Origin: Narthecium ossifragum
Taxonomy: Eukaryota > Streptophyta > Magnoliopsida > Dioscoreales > Nartheciaceae
Reading direction: 5' to 3'
Assembly: GCA_963920575.1 (NCBI GenBank)
Contig: OY986969.1
Location: 25,645,434 to 25,709,433, forward strand
DNA: 64,000 nt
In this document: positions 1-11,997 of the stretch, piece after piece
Position numbering within the stretch: position 1 is the first letter of the stretch
Layout of the letters: each line of letters begins with the position of its first letter
The notes under the pieces: model-generated
Told to the model about the DNA's origin: nothing
Seen by the model: only the letters and a program-made list of their open reading frames with translations
Database searches by the model: none
Program-made: the position numbers and the translations under genes

Positions 1-123
1 GCTCCTGATCGAAGTCTGGTGTACGAAGAGGTCCTCCCCGCCGTCGTCCGGCGTGATGAACCCGAACCCCTTCGCCCCGTTGAACCACTTCACAGTCCCA
101 GTAATCCTCCTTCCCTGCGCCAT
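1..123 (-). CDS. Cold-shock-domain protein, 5' end only (partial)
   Basis: Reading from the ATG at 123 down to base 1 gives 41 codons of a typical plant cold-shock domain. The RNP1-like motif KGFGFI lies at about residues 19-24 and the RNP2-like motif DLFVHQ at about residues 31-36, after the family opening [11 protein letters not shown]. Proteins of this family (plant CSP/GRP2) bind single-stranded RNA and DNA and act as RNA chaperones in cold response, flowering and seed development. Known members continue into glycine-rich segments with CCHC zinc knuckles; that part lies outside the window, so the number of knuckles is unknown. The start is the first ATG and sits just before the conserved domain. 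The gene is transcribed leftwards out of the window. Confidence 0.93.
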   Translation of the reverse strand, partial: MAQGRRITGTVKWFNGAKGFGFITPDDGGEDLFVHQTSIRS

Positions 124-2404
124 CTCCCAACCCTAGATCCGGATCGAGGAGGGGGAGGGAGGGCTTGGCTTGGTGATCGCGATGATGACCACCGCGATCT
201 CGTCGAGCTTTTCACGGCGATCGAACTCCACTGGGCTTCTTTTAAAAGGTTCTCGTGATTGAAGGGGGAGGAGAGGAGGGGCCAGCATCGGACGGTTGGC
301 ATCGAGTTCCGTAGGATGGGGTATCGAATCTGCGGCTGTTCCACTCCGGAAAAGGATAATGGAGCGGAGTTGACAATGGAACCCCTTCCCACTTAAAAAA
401 CAGTTTATAACTGCCCATTCCCTTCTCCTCTAGCTAACAAGGCAGTGCTTTCCCCTAAAATAATCAACAATAACCATTGTCACAAAAAATACTATGCTTA
501 TTAGTTTGCCTAAAATTTTAAGAAAGGTGGATGAATACATATAAATCAGATATTTATAGGAGAAATGTAAAAAGTGAATTTTTAAATATTTGAAATCACA
601 TCTCGAGGCAGTTAAAAAAGTGTTGACAGATAGAGCTTACTCTGAGAGCCAAGCCAAGCCAAAACAAAGCACACTTTCTCACCTTTCTTACCTTCATCTT
701 CTCATTGAACCTGCTCTCTCTACACAACTCTTCAACTTCCCAAACAAGTTTACAAAGAGAAAACAACCAGTTTTCTACACAATCGCACGTCCGGCGAAGC
801 AAAACAATACAGGCATCAAAATCCCGCATTCAAATCTGCATGCTGACATGCAGATTCTACATTGAACAAGGAAAGCATATTAAAAATATGAAAAATGGAG
901 CACGGAAGGATACAATCAGTAGAATCTGTGAAGAGATCTAAGGTATGTTCCTAAAAAAGCAAGGAAACAGAAGGCAACTCACTAGCTGTGGAACAAAAAT
1001 CATAACTTGAGAGCCAACTCAGCCAGCATCACACAACATGGAGATATTATTCTGCGATAAGATTAATATCTTCATGAATAGATGCCAACATCTAATGATA
1101 ATAGCCACATATCTTTACTTCCCAACCCTGGCATATAGGCATAGGCAATTTCATTGTGGGCGTAGAACAAAGTCGCCACTGTCAAGAGCCCTCTGGTAAC
1201 TAGTCCAAAATGTAAATTGACAAAGATAGACCATGCTCATTTGCTGCATAATTACCAAGGGATGCAGCCATTCAACTCCCGAGAATAGACAAAGGAATAA
1301 GAATTGTAGTTGCACATAAAAAGTGCATATTCTTGTTCTACAGTAATGGCTAGATGATAAATTTAATACAAACAACTAGGCATAGCAAAATTCCTGCTAT
1401 CCAGTTAAAAGAAGAAATCCTCCCATCAAAAATTTAGATAGCACCGAAAGCTTCCGGGATTTGATCCACACACATGCTCAAAGGATAAGTAAATAATTAA
1501 AAGGTGGTCCTCAACTTGAAAGGAACCTGTAGAAGATGCCTTTCTAGTGGTGAAGGAATACTTTCATTGAAGTCTGGAGATGGTTGCTTTCGGCTCGCAG
1601 TAGCACACATCATCTGCAATATATTCTGCCTAAACAGCAACCTTTGCAATTGGAGCCCCATTACGGTTTCCACTGTAGATTCTAGACCTCATAATCTTCA
1701 AATAAGTCCCGCACTGTCCTTAACTTAAAAGCATCCATGCAGGCTTGCATTTCATGGATGCCAGCTCAAAAACGATTCTCAGCCAGTAAAACACAATTGG
1801 CCTTCACTTCATGAATTGCTGTTGGTTCTAAGACCAGTATCAACACAAAGCAAACATTTGCCACAGTGGCCTTCTAGTTTTATGGAATGGCCAGTAATAC
1901 CAAGTTACATACGGACATCATATACTGCACATTGCTACTGAACTCAAGTACTCTTCCTGCAAACCTTCATAGTACACAGTATACGAATTTGAGTACATGC
2001 CAGTAGAGATTTGGACAGAAGACATATTTCCAGCTCAAACGCTACTATGTCGGGCAAGGATGTCAAGGAGGATGTAAGGACTGGAAGCAAAAAAAATATA
2101 CATTTAATATGTTGGGAGGTGAGCAGGTTCTAGCCATAAACTGGGCATTAACCAGAATCTCTGGCTCAACGCCAATTTAGCTAGCATTGCACAAAGAAGA
2201 GTGCAAATATACCGTCAGACACCTTATTAACAGTTGCCTAATCATGGTAGTGGTTGACCTTGATAAGCTCATAGCCCCAACTGTAACCCTGAGAAGCTCA
2301 ATCCCAAAACTATCACATGGAGCCACATGTTGGCAGTTATGACAGACCAAGGTCAGACCTAGCATGTAGCTTCATAAACTAGAACTTGTGAGACGTCATC
2401 TTTG
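124..2404. other. Intergenic region, cold-shock gene to BCD1 3' end
   Basis: The first 300 bases are GC-rich and pyrimidine-rich on the minus strand and should hold the 5' UTR and promoter of the cold-shock gene. From about 400 the sequence is AT-rich. Open frames here are short, overlap on both strands and show no recognisable domain. The right end should contain the BCD1 3' UTR. I see no RNA gene or transposon with clear ends. Confidence 0.6.
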
Positions 2405-4971
2405 TTAACCCAGGATTTCTCCTTCCTCTAATTCCTCCTCCCCCAAGAAGCCTCTGCAAGGAACAACGGGAAACTGTCTTTTTTCCTTTGCTTCTTCTCC
2501 TTCACTATACCCGTCATCAAAGCACAAAAAGTCATCAGGATTCATCTCGCCCAGGAGGTCAGAATAAGCATCAGTCAATTCTTGCTCAAAATTAAATTTA
2601 GCATCTTCAGAGAATGATATCGAGTTAATGCCTGCATTTGAACATCTATTGGTTTCCTCCCGGTGTGCTTGAGACTTATCACACGCAAGGAGTTTTGCGG
2701 TTTTGTCAACTGATCTCAACATCTGCCTGTCTGGAATCTTAACTGCTTGATCAGTTGCCATGACATCCTTATTTGCTTGAAGATCATAAAATGGCTCTGA
2801 AGTCTGATAATTTCTAAGATCTATAACCTGTGTTTCTGATCCCACCTCCCCTTCTTCTATTTCTTCCTCTTGAAATACGATGCCCTTTGGGCTTGAAGTG
2901 TTCACAAGAGAATCCAGAGGCCTTTTGTTCTCAGGAAAAGACTCTACATCTTTCTCAACTTCAAAGTCATAGCTTTCCGAGGGAAGATACACATATATGA
3001 CTGGGTATTCCAAAATTACAACATTTGTCAATTGTTGGCCAATGGGAGTATCAATCTTTAACTCGCGGTATGGAGACTTTAGCCCCTACAATGGCAGAAT
3101 ATAAAAAATTAGGTAAAACTAACAACATTAGAGAAGTCTATAACATAAGCCACTAGGAAATAACACCTTCGGGTTCTTCCTGAGGAAAAACTTTAAATCA
3201 CTGAGCCGTAGACTGCAATATTGTTTCAGTTGATGATTCCATGGACCATGTTCTAAATGTTTCTGTACTACAGAATGCAAGCTCATCTGTTCATCTATGC
3301 TGCAAGAAAAATCATAATTAATTATTGAACCTTCAACTAAATCCAAACTGAAATCTAAACACATAAAGGCAGACTAATCATCATTCACTAAATTGTTGTA
3401 ACCAATAATCCGGAAATATCATTTGTTGCAAGAATGAAGGAAATCCACAACAAACACTGAGGGCCTGTTTGGATGGCAGGTGATGAGGCGGATCCGATGG
3501 ATGGGAGGGTATGGGAGGATGTGCGGATTCCGATATATGTGTATCCAGTTGTTTGGATAAGCAATCGGATCCCGAAAAACGGAATCCGCATAGGGGCAGA
3601 TTCCGTTTTCGGCGTCCGCTTCTCCCGTTTTCAGAATCCGCCCCCCGCGGATTCCGGATCCACGGGATCGCCAAACAAGCCCTGAGTTGATATGCAGTTT
3701 TTGGGTTATACATGAACAGAGAAAAAAAAAAATCCAAGCTTTGGGAACATCATTTATGCAACTAAAGAAAAGCTAAACAACGTTTTAACTCTTACCCATG
3801 GTCTGTAAGGACGACATCTGCTGAATGAAACCTCCACTCTATTGTCCAAAAAATAGTATTTTTCCTGTAAAAAAACAATAGGTCTATGGGTAAGCCTCAA
3901 CAAGAATGGCTCAGCAATCAAAAAAACTTCAAATAATACTAATGATTATTTACTATGGACCATAAGAGAGGGACAAATCGGTGGAAATCATTGAACGAAA
4001 TGCAAACAATGCTCCTTAGAAATTTCATCTCCCCACTCTCGTGCACATCTAGACACGACCAAATTCAGAATTTTAAGTGAGCAATAAGATTCCAGTCATC
4101 TTCTATGAAGCTGCTGGATGACCCATTACAATTACGTTTAAATCTGCCGCTCATGGACTAATAAAAGCTATATCAAACAAAGATTCTATCATAAAATTAC
4201 AAGACTAAGTCCAACAGTGACAAGCACAAAAATTGGCACATCATAGAACTGGGAGCAAGACCTCTGATCGAACTGAGACTGGTTATTCTCCCTCTTTGCC
4301 ATGCCTGCAGGTAATATAAGCAACCGTGTCCTGCGCCGGTTCGCCGCATTCCTTAGCAACCAAAGCCTCCTTGGCAGCTTGAAGCCAAAGCCCCGACGAA
4401 AACCGCCAAGCATCCTGTGAGCAGCCTCCGCTGCTGTCTTCGTCTCCTCCAGCAAGTTGTAATCTTTACAAATACCAACGCAAATTAGCCATGAAACAAG
4501 CTAGGGAATAGAAATTTCTGGGAGAGAAAAGAGAGACATGGTATCGAGGATCCAAAAAGAAGAGTAGAAAGGAGATGTGCATACAGCACGCGGACTCGAC
4601 GACCATCAAGAAGTAATCTTTACTAATACCCACATAAATTCATCGCCAAATTATATTACCCCGACACGGATATGTGAAAGGTAATCATACTTGCGTCAGG
4701 GATCGAATGACAGGGGGCTCAGATGGGGGATGGGATGCTCACCGGAGAGGAGGGCGCGGTCGTCGAATTGGGAGAGCGGGACGAAGTCGGTACGGCTACG
4801 CTTGCCAGAGCAACCGGTGCGGCGCTTGTGGGAGTTAACGCAGGGGAGGCTGCAAGTGCGGATCGAACAGCCGGGGCATCGGTACTTCCAATGTTTGGAG
4901 GAGCACTCCTCGCATAGAGAGGGGGCCTTAGGATTGGGATCAGCGTCCGGAACGGCGTCTGGTTCTCCCAT
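2405..4971 (-). CDS. BCD1: Box C/D snoRNA assembly factor BCD1 (zf-HIT protein)
   Basis: Five exons: 4971-4743, 4463-4262, 3864-3796, 3299-3167 and 3085-2405. Together they are 1,314 bases, giving 437 residues. The N-terminus holds a zf-HIT finger with Cys20, Cys23, Cys32, Cys35, Cys40, Cys44, His48 and Cys54. The BCD1 signatures LPAGMAKRENNQSQFD (exon 2) and TIFWTIEWRF (exon 3) follow. The C-terminal third is acidic and low-complexity (repeated EEGE). BCD1/ZNHIT6 is a nuclear factor needed for box C/D snoRNP assembly and thus for rRNA 2'-O-methylation. All introns are GT..AG and phases agree. Intron 3 contains a MITE at 3461-3682. The acidic tail is the least conserved part, so its exon 5 frame is supported mainly by phase and by the open frame to the stop. 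Confidence 0.9.
3461..3682. mobile_element. 222-bp MITE in BCD1 intron 3 (TGA target duplication)
   Basis: The ends are inverted: GGGCCTGTTTGG at the left, and the complement of GGGCTTGTTTGG at the right. TGA flanks both sides (3458-3460 and 3683-3685). The interior is rich in GGATTCCG/CGGAATCC and partly self-complementary. It has no coding capacity. Another MITE in this window (26520-26659) has a similar end, GGGTCNNTTTGGAT, and the same TGA flank. Confidence 0.75.
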
Positions 4972-5037
4972 CGTGACCAGAGAGAGCGCGCTGGAGGGTT
5001 CGATAGAGGAGTCCAGGGGCTTTAGCGGTGGCGGGTT

Positions 5038-5094
5038 TTAGGGTTTAAAGGGATTGCAGACGTGGTGGAATTAGATAGTTAGCTGGATTGGGCT
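5038..5094. promoter_or_regulatory. Telo-box and site II-like motif upstream of BCD1
   Basis: A telo-box (AAACCCTAA on the minus strand, bases 5038-5046) lies about 70 bases upstream of the BCD1 start. A TGGGCT site II-type motif lies at 5089-5094. This pair is a known signature of plant promoters for ribosome-biogenesis and translation genes, which fits a snoRNP assembly factor. Its role here is inferred from position only. Confidence 0.45.
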
Positions 5095-6535
5095 TTTGGG
5101 TTCCAAGTGATCGTTCGATCCTTCTCACGGATCACCTATCTTGGTTTTTACGGGTAATGACATCTATTCGCAATTTAACTAACGCTATTCTATCACGTGT
5201 ATCAACTGATACGACATCAACTGATATAATGCATCGGTTGATGCAAGCAATCAAACGCCCCCTAACTCTTGGTTTTGACCGGCTAGCTAGAACCGACTGG
5301 GTTTACTCTGCGAGTTCCTTTTGGTGCAGAGAACATGGCTTAGCCCCCGCCCGACACCCGTTCTAGTATGTGTATCTTGCATGGGTCTCGTCTTGTTACT
5401 TTTCACCAGCCTTAGATCCCGTTTGGTACATGAATAAAAGTTATTTTTGGATAAAAATTATTCTGGGATAAGAAAAAAATAAAGAATAGTAGGTGAAATA
5501 GGGATAACTTTTTATTGATGTTTGGGGATAAAGTGTGGAATAAGCGGAATATTCCTGGCGCAGGATAAACGTGAATCTCTCTATGGGAGAGACAACCAGA
5601 TTTCTCAAGGGGAGAAACCAAAAACCCTAATTTTCATTCATCATCAAAAACCTCTATTACAAACCCTAATATCATTTTATAAGATTAAGGAGAGACAAAG
5701 ACCAACTCATACATGGACTCAAACATAATTAACCTAATCCAAGTAACTAAATCCGGAATTCAAAAAGGAGAAAACCGACTAGAAATAGGAAATTTGTTAA
5801 AATGAAAAGACCGAACAAACTACCTAAAAAGGAAAGTTTTTCACTAAAACGAGATTTTAAGCCAAAGGAAAAGGAATATGGAGATTCGGAGGTCAAGGTC
5901 ATGGAGAGATTTTCGATCGGACGTCGTGGTCGAAAGTTATGCCCATCCGACGGTCGGGGGTCGTACAGAGATCTGAGTCGGACCGATGGAGTCCGAACGC
6001 GTCCGGATCGCCTAGAGAGTTGCTCCGGATCAGACTGGGTCAGGTCCGGGCTTGGTCCTGCATCAATTCCCCCCTTAATCTGGGAGAAAAGTTATCCCGG
6101 ATTAACTATCCCAGTATCACTCTCCTGGTTCGGTTCAACTCGTCAAAAGAAGAAGAAAAAAACGTTAACTCTTTGTCTTAGGGGGCGTTTGTTTCGCTGG
6201 AATGTTTTGAAATGGAGTGCTGGAATGTTTTAAAATGGAGTGGAATGAAATGTCGCTTTTGTTGTTTGTTTGGTGGTGGTGGAATGCAATGCAATGTCAT
6301 TTTTGGCCCTCTTTGGCTCACCCGGATCCGCTAGTATCCGCGGGATCCGGCGTTTGGATAACGCCCGGATCCCGTGCAGATCCCAGCAAATGGGCGTCCG
6401 TTCGAATCGACGGACAGAGGCTGAGTGAGTGGGCTACTGTAGGTGACCCAAGAAAGTTCCTGGGCCCAGTCTCCAGAGATTCCACCCAAAAGGAGGACTT
6501 ACATTTGAGGGCGACACTGTAAAGTGGGGCCTGTG

Positions 6536-6934
6536 TAGGGGTGAGAATTCGGTATATACCGAACTGAAATACCGAAATATCATAATTTAAAAAATCGAAC
6601 CGAACCGAATTAGTGCATAAAACCGAACCGAATTAATTCGGTACACTAATTTAAAAATCGAATCGAACCGAATTCACGTAAAAATCGAACCGAACCGAAA
6701 AAACCGAAATAATTCGTAATTTTTTACTTACAATATAAAATCGAATCGAAATAAGGTATATAATTTTAAAAATTTCAGTATTTCGGTATTTATTGAATTT
6801 TAAAAATAAAAATCGAAACCGAACCGAATACCGAATTTTTGATTAAAAAAACCGAACGAACCGAATATACCGAAAAACCGAACCGAATTGTTCGATTCGG
6901 TTCTCAAAATTCAGTTCGATTTTGCTCACCCCTA
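6536..6934. mobile_element. hAT-type MITE built of CCGAA motifs, 399 bp
   Basis: The terminal inverted repeats start TAGGGGTGAG at both ends. Flanks are GGCCTGTG at 6528-6535 and GGCCTGAT at 6935-6942, an 8-bp target duplication with two late mismatches. The ends (TAGGGGTG) and 8-bp duplication are typical of hAT elements. The interior is almost entirely variants of AACCGAACCGAAT and its complement, alternating strand, so much of the element is self-complementary. It encodes nothing. Confidence 0.8.
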
Positions 6935-7885
6935 GGCCTGATGTGACCCCTGAATCCTGATAACAGCTGGAATCAAAATTAAATCAAGCTATCATTATTT
7001 TATTCCAGTGACAAGAACAAACAAATACTAAAAAAAAAATATTATATATATATAACGACAGCAGCGTTGACCACGGGTGAGTTACGACGGTAATGTTCGG
7101 AACTTTTTGAAGGCTAAAAAACCCGACACGGCTCAACGGGCAGAGATTCCCCCCATCGGGAGTCGGGACCTCCCCTCTCGTGGTTGTGGCTGAAGCGAAC
7201 ATCTGAGATTTTTTCAAGCGACGCCGACGTCGTCCTCCTCCTCCTCTATCTCTCCGTGGCCTCTCCCCCTCGCGTTCTATTTATTCGCTGGTGAGCTTGT
7301 CAATCTCCATCTCGATCTCTTCTCCTGATCCTTCTCTGGATTTGGTTTCCGATGGAATTCACGGCAATGCGGACGGGATTCTCTCTGAAATCAAACTGAA
7401 TAGAGTTAAACAATCCCTTCTATTTGCTGGTATTATTTATGTATGTGTCAAGATCCCATAGGAAGATGTTTATGACCTGAATATATATACGTATTTTCTG
7501 ATTGATTTGGTTACTTGCACCGATTGAAGGATGACTTCCTTCCCTCGGATTCTGTCCCAGTGTAGTTTCCGTTGCGTATACAAACTCCTTGTTCTTTTGA
7601 AAAATGGTGGCTGTGTATGGTGCTAATTTTTTTGGAATTGTTCAAATACTAGAAATCACACCCACCTGACACTCAATTGATTGGTAACATGCAGTTCTCC
7701 CTCATTATTTGGTAGAGTTTAGTAAGCATGTGATTGTGTTTTTTTGCTTCACCTATGTCCTTTTAATTTTCAAATCCTTAAAATGTTTATGAGCAGCAGA
7801 AATTACATCTGGCAATGTTGACTTGGTTTCTTTCCTTTTGCATACTATAATTTGAGTTATAGTTGGGGAGGAAGACACCACTAAA

Positions 7886-10800
7886 ATGCAGGAGGGAATT
7901 CAGGATATCAGAACTAGTGATTTGACCATACCCAGATGTCCTAGTTCTCGTGTGAGTATTGATTCTTCCGGCGAGGACAGGATCACGAGGAGCTCTTCCA
8001 TTGAAAGGGCCAGTAACAGAAGTTCTTGGCGAAGGGGCTCAATTAGCCTCTCTGGGGATGTTAGTGAGCGTTTACTTAGTTCTATTAGCCTTCAGAGAGA
8101 TATAGCAGATCAGATACTTGGGGAAATTGATGGCTCAATGGTGGCGCAAGTGGGGGATAGTGGGTGCCGAGTTCTTGAAGATGAGAGGCAGGTGGAGGAT
8201 GTAAGTGAAAAGGTCTCTATTAGTCAAGTTCAACCCACTGAGAATGAATTTGAGAATGCTCCTTTTCGATTTACTTTTACTGTCAAATGGTTTCCAGCCC
8301 AGTGATGCAAAACTGTCATCACCAGTGCCGCCATTGACAGAGGAGATTATCTCTCCTCTTCCAACAGATGCTATTCTGCATAGGACGCAGAAGAATCAAC
8401 CGCAGATGACAAGGACCTTATCTCTTAAGGTGAGTTTCCTGTATATTATTTTTTCAAGATCAAAAGCTTCTTAGACACATATTGACTTTAACCATCAATA
8501 AATCAGTAAAATGATGCCATTTTGTCATTTTAAAGTTTAAACTCAAGAACAGGGATGACCAAGTATCTTAGTCTCCAGGCAGAAATGTCTGGCTAATCAC
8601 AGAAAAGATTGAGCTTGAACAATTCATGACCATAAAGTAGATATGAAGTACATTTCTTCACCGCTATTAATAGATCATTCAAAAAGGTTAACACCATATC
8701 CTGTTTATTTGCAGGAAAAGCAGGAAAAGCTCCCGCAAATACTGGATCACATGTGCTATCTGATTTACTTAGCCTTTTTCGGAATTCTTGGGGTAGGAGC
8801 CAAACTCTCTGCTTTGTACTCTTACTCCACTAAGTCAAAGACTCATGCTTTCCTTATTTTTCTTTTGTTTGATGAGTTGAGCCTTCAAAGGCTAAAGCTT
8901 TACAGACTCATACTTGCGAAGTAAACCTTAAATTGGTTTCGAAAGTTCTGACCCACTGGACTGCAAAAATTTATATCTGAGACTACCAAACTTTGAACCT
9001 CTCAATCCTACATGTGGCACAGATATGGTTTATTCAATTGTAAAGGACTATAGGTTTAATACATTTGCTATCTAATTTTTTGCTGAGAAAAGCACAGGAA
9101 ACAATTTGCAGATTTGGTGATATTACTTGATTAAACTATGACTGATGTTAAAGTCATCATGTCATGGACATTTCTTACTAGTTTCTAAGCTGTTGTATGG
9201 TTTTACATCATATGTTACAGAATAAATTAAGTCGTTGTCTTTATTGCAGGAAATAACGATTATGACCAGTTTTATTTCGTCAAGTTATGCGCATCTCTTA
9301 CTAGTTTCAAAGTTGTGTGGTTTTACATCATATTTTAGGGAATAAACTAAGCCATTGACATTGTTGCAGGCAATAACGAGGTATTTTCTACAGAAGCTCT
9401 TCGGCCCTGGCCACATTGCGCTCACAGGGGACAAAGAAGTACTGTACCTTGACCTCCCTTCTAACATGGTAAGGCATTCCCTGTTCGTCATGTACTTATT
9501 TGATGTTGCTCTTGTCTTTTTCTGATCTAATTAATTCTGTGGTCTTTATCAGTTAGGTTCCTTTCTCATGGGGTGGTTTGGGGTTGTGTTCAAAGCTGAT
9601 ATACGCCACTTATCTGATCATTTAGCTGTTGGGTTAACAACAGGCTACCTGGGAAGTCTCACAACCTTCAGTGGATGGATCATGAAAATGCTTGATTTAT
9701 CTGCAAGGGGTAGATGGGTTCATGCCGTGGCTGGTTGTCTATTTGGTAAGCCGTATGGTATAGGCATTAGTAGTTAATGTTGCAATATCTAAAGTATCAT
9801 AATTACGCCATACTATTGTATTTACCTATGTCCATGAGAGCTGAGCACAATCATTCTCTTGGTCCATGACCAACTACTTTAGTTTATATTGGTCATTAAA
9901 ATGTTATTCAGTAAGGAGCTCACCAATGGTGGATATAGCATATACTTTGCTAAGACTAATTGATTGATCTCTATATAAGACGCTACTCTTAGTTGTTTGG
10001 CGACACTACTCTTAGTTGTTTGGCTCTGTTAGCATGCGTTAGATTGATCTTGATACTTGAATACTCATCATTACTTGTAACTTTTCTTTATCCTGAGACT
10101 TAGAGGTAGTTATCATTATTCAGTAGCTTCTCATTTCGTAATAATGACCCTCTAGTCAATACTAAACTTGCTTCTAATTCATCCGAAATGTAAGACATGT
10201 TAATGTGATACTCAGCATTGTTTGTGTTCTTTCTCCTTTATGTCCGGCGCTTATTGCCACCATGGACCTACCTCTGATCACACCATTATAGATATTCACA
10301 TACTGGAGATCAACACCCTGTTAACAGTATCAAATTAACATTTTTTCTGAACAATGCCCCTGTGAATAGCTAATAGTCATCTTGAATAGAGTGGTAGTAC
10401 TGTACCCCACTTCCTACTTGACTGGATACAATTGCAACTCTAACTATTTTCTATATATATCACCATGCATGCTTACATGGCTATGCACTTCTTTTTAAGA
10501 TTTGCTTGAGCTTCAGTTAAAAAGAGCAAGTTAATTCCTTAAGTGTCCAACTTCCTTTACAACCATTTAGTCCTATGTTGGTATCTCATGGCCTTTATTG
10601 ATACATGCTAGCAAACCTTTTGTCTGGCTTCAGAAGCAAATGGTTTCATATATCAGCTTTCACTTTTGTGACAATAACACACAAGAAGCTTGGTATACAT
10701 CATGTTTTACTTACCCTGCTCATGCTTTGGTTTGTGACTCTTCTGTCTCTCTACAGGAACTTTCTTGGTGAATGAGAGCATTGCATGGGGGGTCGAATCC

Positions 10801-11997
10801 GGTCAGTGGCTTCGCAGAAGCCCTTTAGCTTATTGCATCAAGATTTTGCGGCTGGAGAACTGTAGGCTGAATGCTTTCACAAGTCAAGTAGTAGTAATGG
10901 CATTAATGCTACTGACGACGGTCACATTTTGGGGATTTAGTATGCACCAAACTTTAATAGAGTTGGGTAACTCCACCAGCTTTGCTATTCTTTGGTTGGG
11001 ATGCTTGGTTGGGGCTCCTGGAGTATGGGCCCGCTGGTATTTGGCCAGGCTCAACGGCGAGGGGCTAGGAAGGAAGCAGCTCCTCAAGTGGTTTCCTATT
11101 GGAACCTTGTGCGCCAATGTTATTGCAGCTTGCCTTATGGCAGCACTTTCAACCTTAAGTAAAGCGGTATGATAAACCTTCTCTGGTTTGTGAATTTTTT
11201 GAATTCGATGGAGTTTCTATCTGGTTCAAATATATGGTTAGATTTACATACTATTGAAAGATTGATTGCGTCTGCGTTAGAAGTAAGTAGTGGTTCGAAT
11301 CACCAATCCAGTAGTTCCTTTTTAGATTTTTGGGACATGATTTTTTTGGCCTTTTGATACCATATTTTTTTTATCTTTACTGCTGAAACTGCAGTTGACG
11401 TATCATAGCATATTTAAATGAACAAAATCTGTGCATAAATAGAATGTGTCAAGAAGCTAACCTTTCCTCTCTAATTGGATAAACTAGAAGAAAATTTGAT
11501 CACTGTTGCCACACCTTGTAAAGAACTAATCAAACTGTTCTGGAAGTTGTACTTACTGGCCATTATAACATAGATGTCCATCATTTCTCTATCATGATTA
11601 ATTACAAGGTATACTTATTGCTTTAAATGCTGAATCTGTAGATTTTGACAGAAGCATTTCAGGTTCTGAGAAAACTGCACTTCCATGCCCATTCTGAGAC
11701 ATGAGATCTAGTAGATAAATTTGTGGTTTGTTCTGTTTTATGAACTGACAAATGCTGTTTTGGTGTACTCAGGTAAACACAAAGCAATGTGCGCTTATTG
11801 TCGGTGGAGTTCAGTTCGGCTTCTTGGGCTGTTTGAGCACTGTCTCAACGTTTATGGCCGAAGTATATGCCATGAGGCAGAGTGGGCCTCATGGCCATGG
11901 CAGAGCCTTTGCTTATATTCTAGCTACCATCCTTCTCTCCTTTGTCCTGGGGACTTTTATCTTCTCCGTGCCAGTTTGGACGAAACATTACCATTAA
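7886..11997 (+). CDS. FEX: Fluoride export protein FEX (two fused CrcB/Fluc domains)
   Basis: Seven coding exons: 7886-8200, 8298-8429, 8715-8792, 9370-9468, 9553-9745, 10757-11166 and 11773-11997. They sum to 1,452 bases (483 residues). Residues 1-145 form a Ser-rich, probably cytosolic, disordered tail. From about 150 come hydrophobic helices of two CrcB units. Unit 1 carries the family signature GSLTTFSGW at about 242-250, preceded by GSFLMGW. Unit 2 carries the matching GFLGCLSTVSTF at about 425-436. CrcB/Fluc proteins form fluoride channels; eukaryotic FEX proteins are single chains with two units and export fluoride at the plasma membrane. The first exon could read through at 8201, but that frame stops shortly after; the GTAAGT..TTTCCAG intron restores the frame into PSDAKL. 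Intron 3 contains a duplicated, unusable 3' splice site. Confidence 0.93.
9174..9380 (+). repeat. Tandem duplication of intron end and exon start in FEX
   Basis: Two copies about 120 bases apart both run from CTTACTAGTTTC through a TTGCAGG acceptor to AATAACGA. The right copy contains the real acceptor (AG at 9368-9369). The left copy has an acceptor-like AG at 9248-9249. Using the left one would keep frame at first but meet a TAA before exon 4, so it is a decoy. Confidence 0.7.

Larger units (their letters stand above)
4972..7885. other. Spacer between divergent BCD1 and FEX, MITE-rich
   Basis: This holds the BCD1 promoter, then a stretch starting near 5411 with the MITE-like opening CCCGTTTGGT. 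At 6181 there is a GGGGGCGTTTGTTT start of another degenerate element. The hAT-type element at 6536-6934 follows. About 7200-7290 is pyrimidine-rich and GC-rich and is followed by GGTGAGC; I read it as a likely untranslated first exon of FEX, with its intron ending near 7862. No protein-coding gene is supported. Confidence 0.55.

Noticed and set aside
590..941. Overlapping 78-91-codon frames on the plus strand
   Set aside because: Low-complexity, overlapping in two frames, no domain and no splice context; treated as chance.
8201..8305. FEX exon 1 reading through to a stop at 8305
   Set aside because: Would end the protein before the membrane domain; the GTAAGT..TTTCCAG intron restores the frame to exon 2.
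11289..11306. GGTTCGAATC, a tRNA/SINE B-box-like sequence in FEX intron 6
   Set aside because: The flanking bases do not form a T-stem and no A box or acceptor stem is present; not a tRNA.
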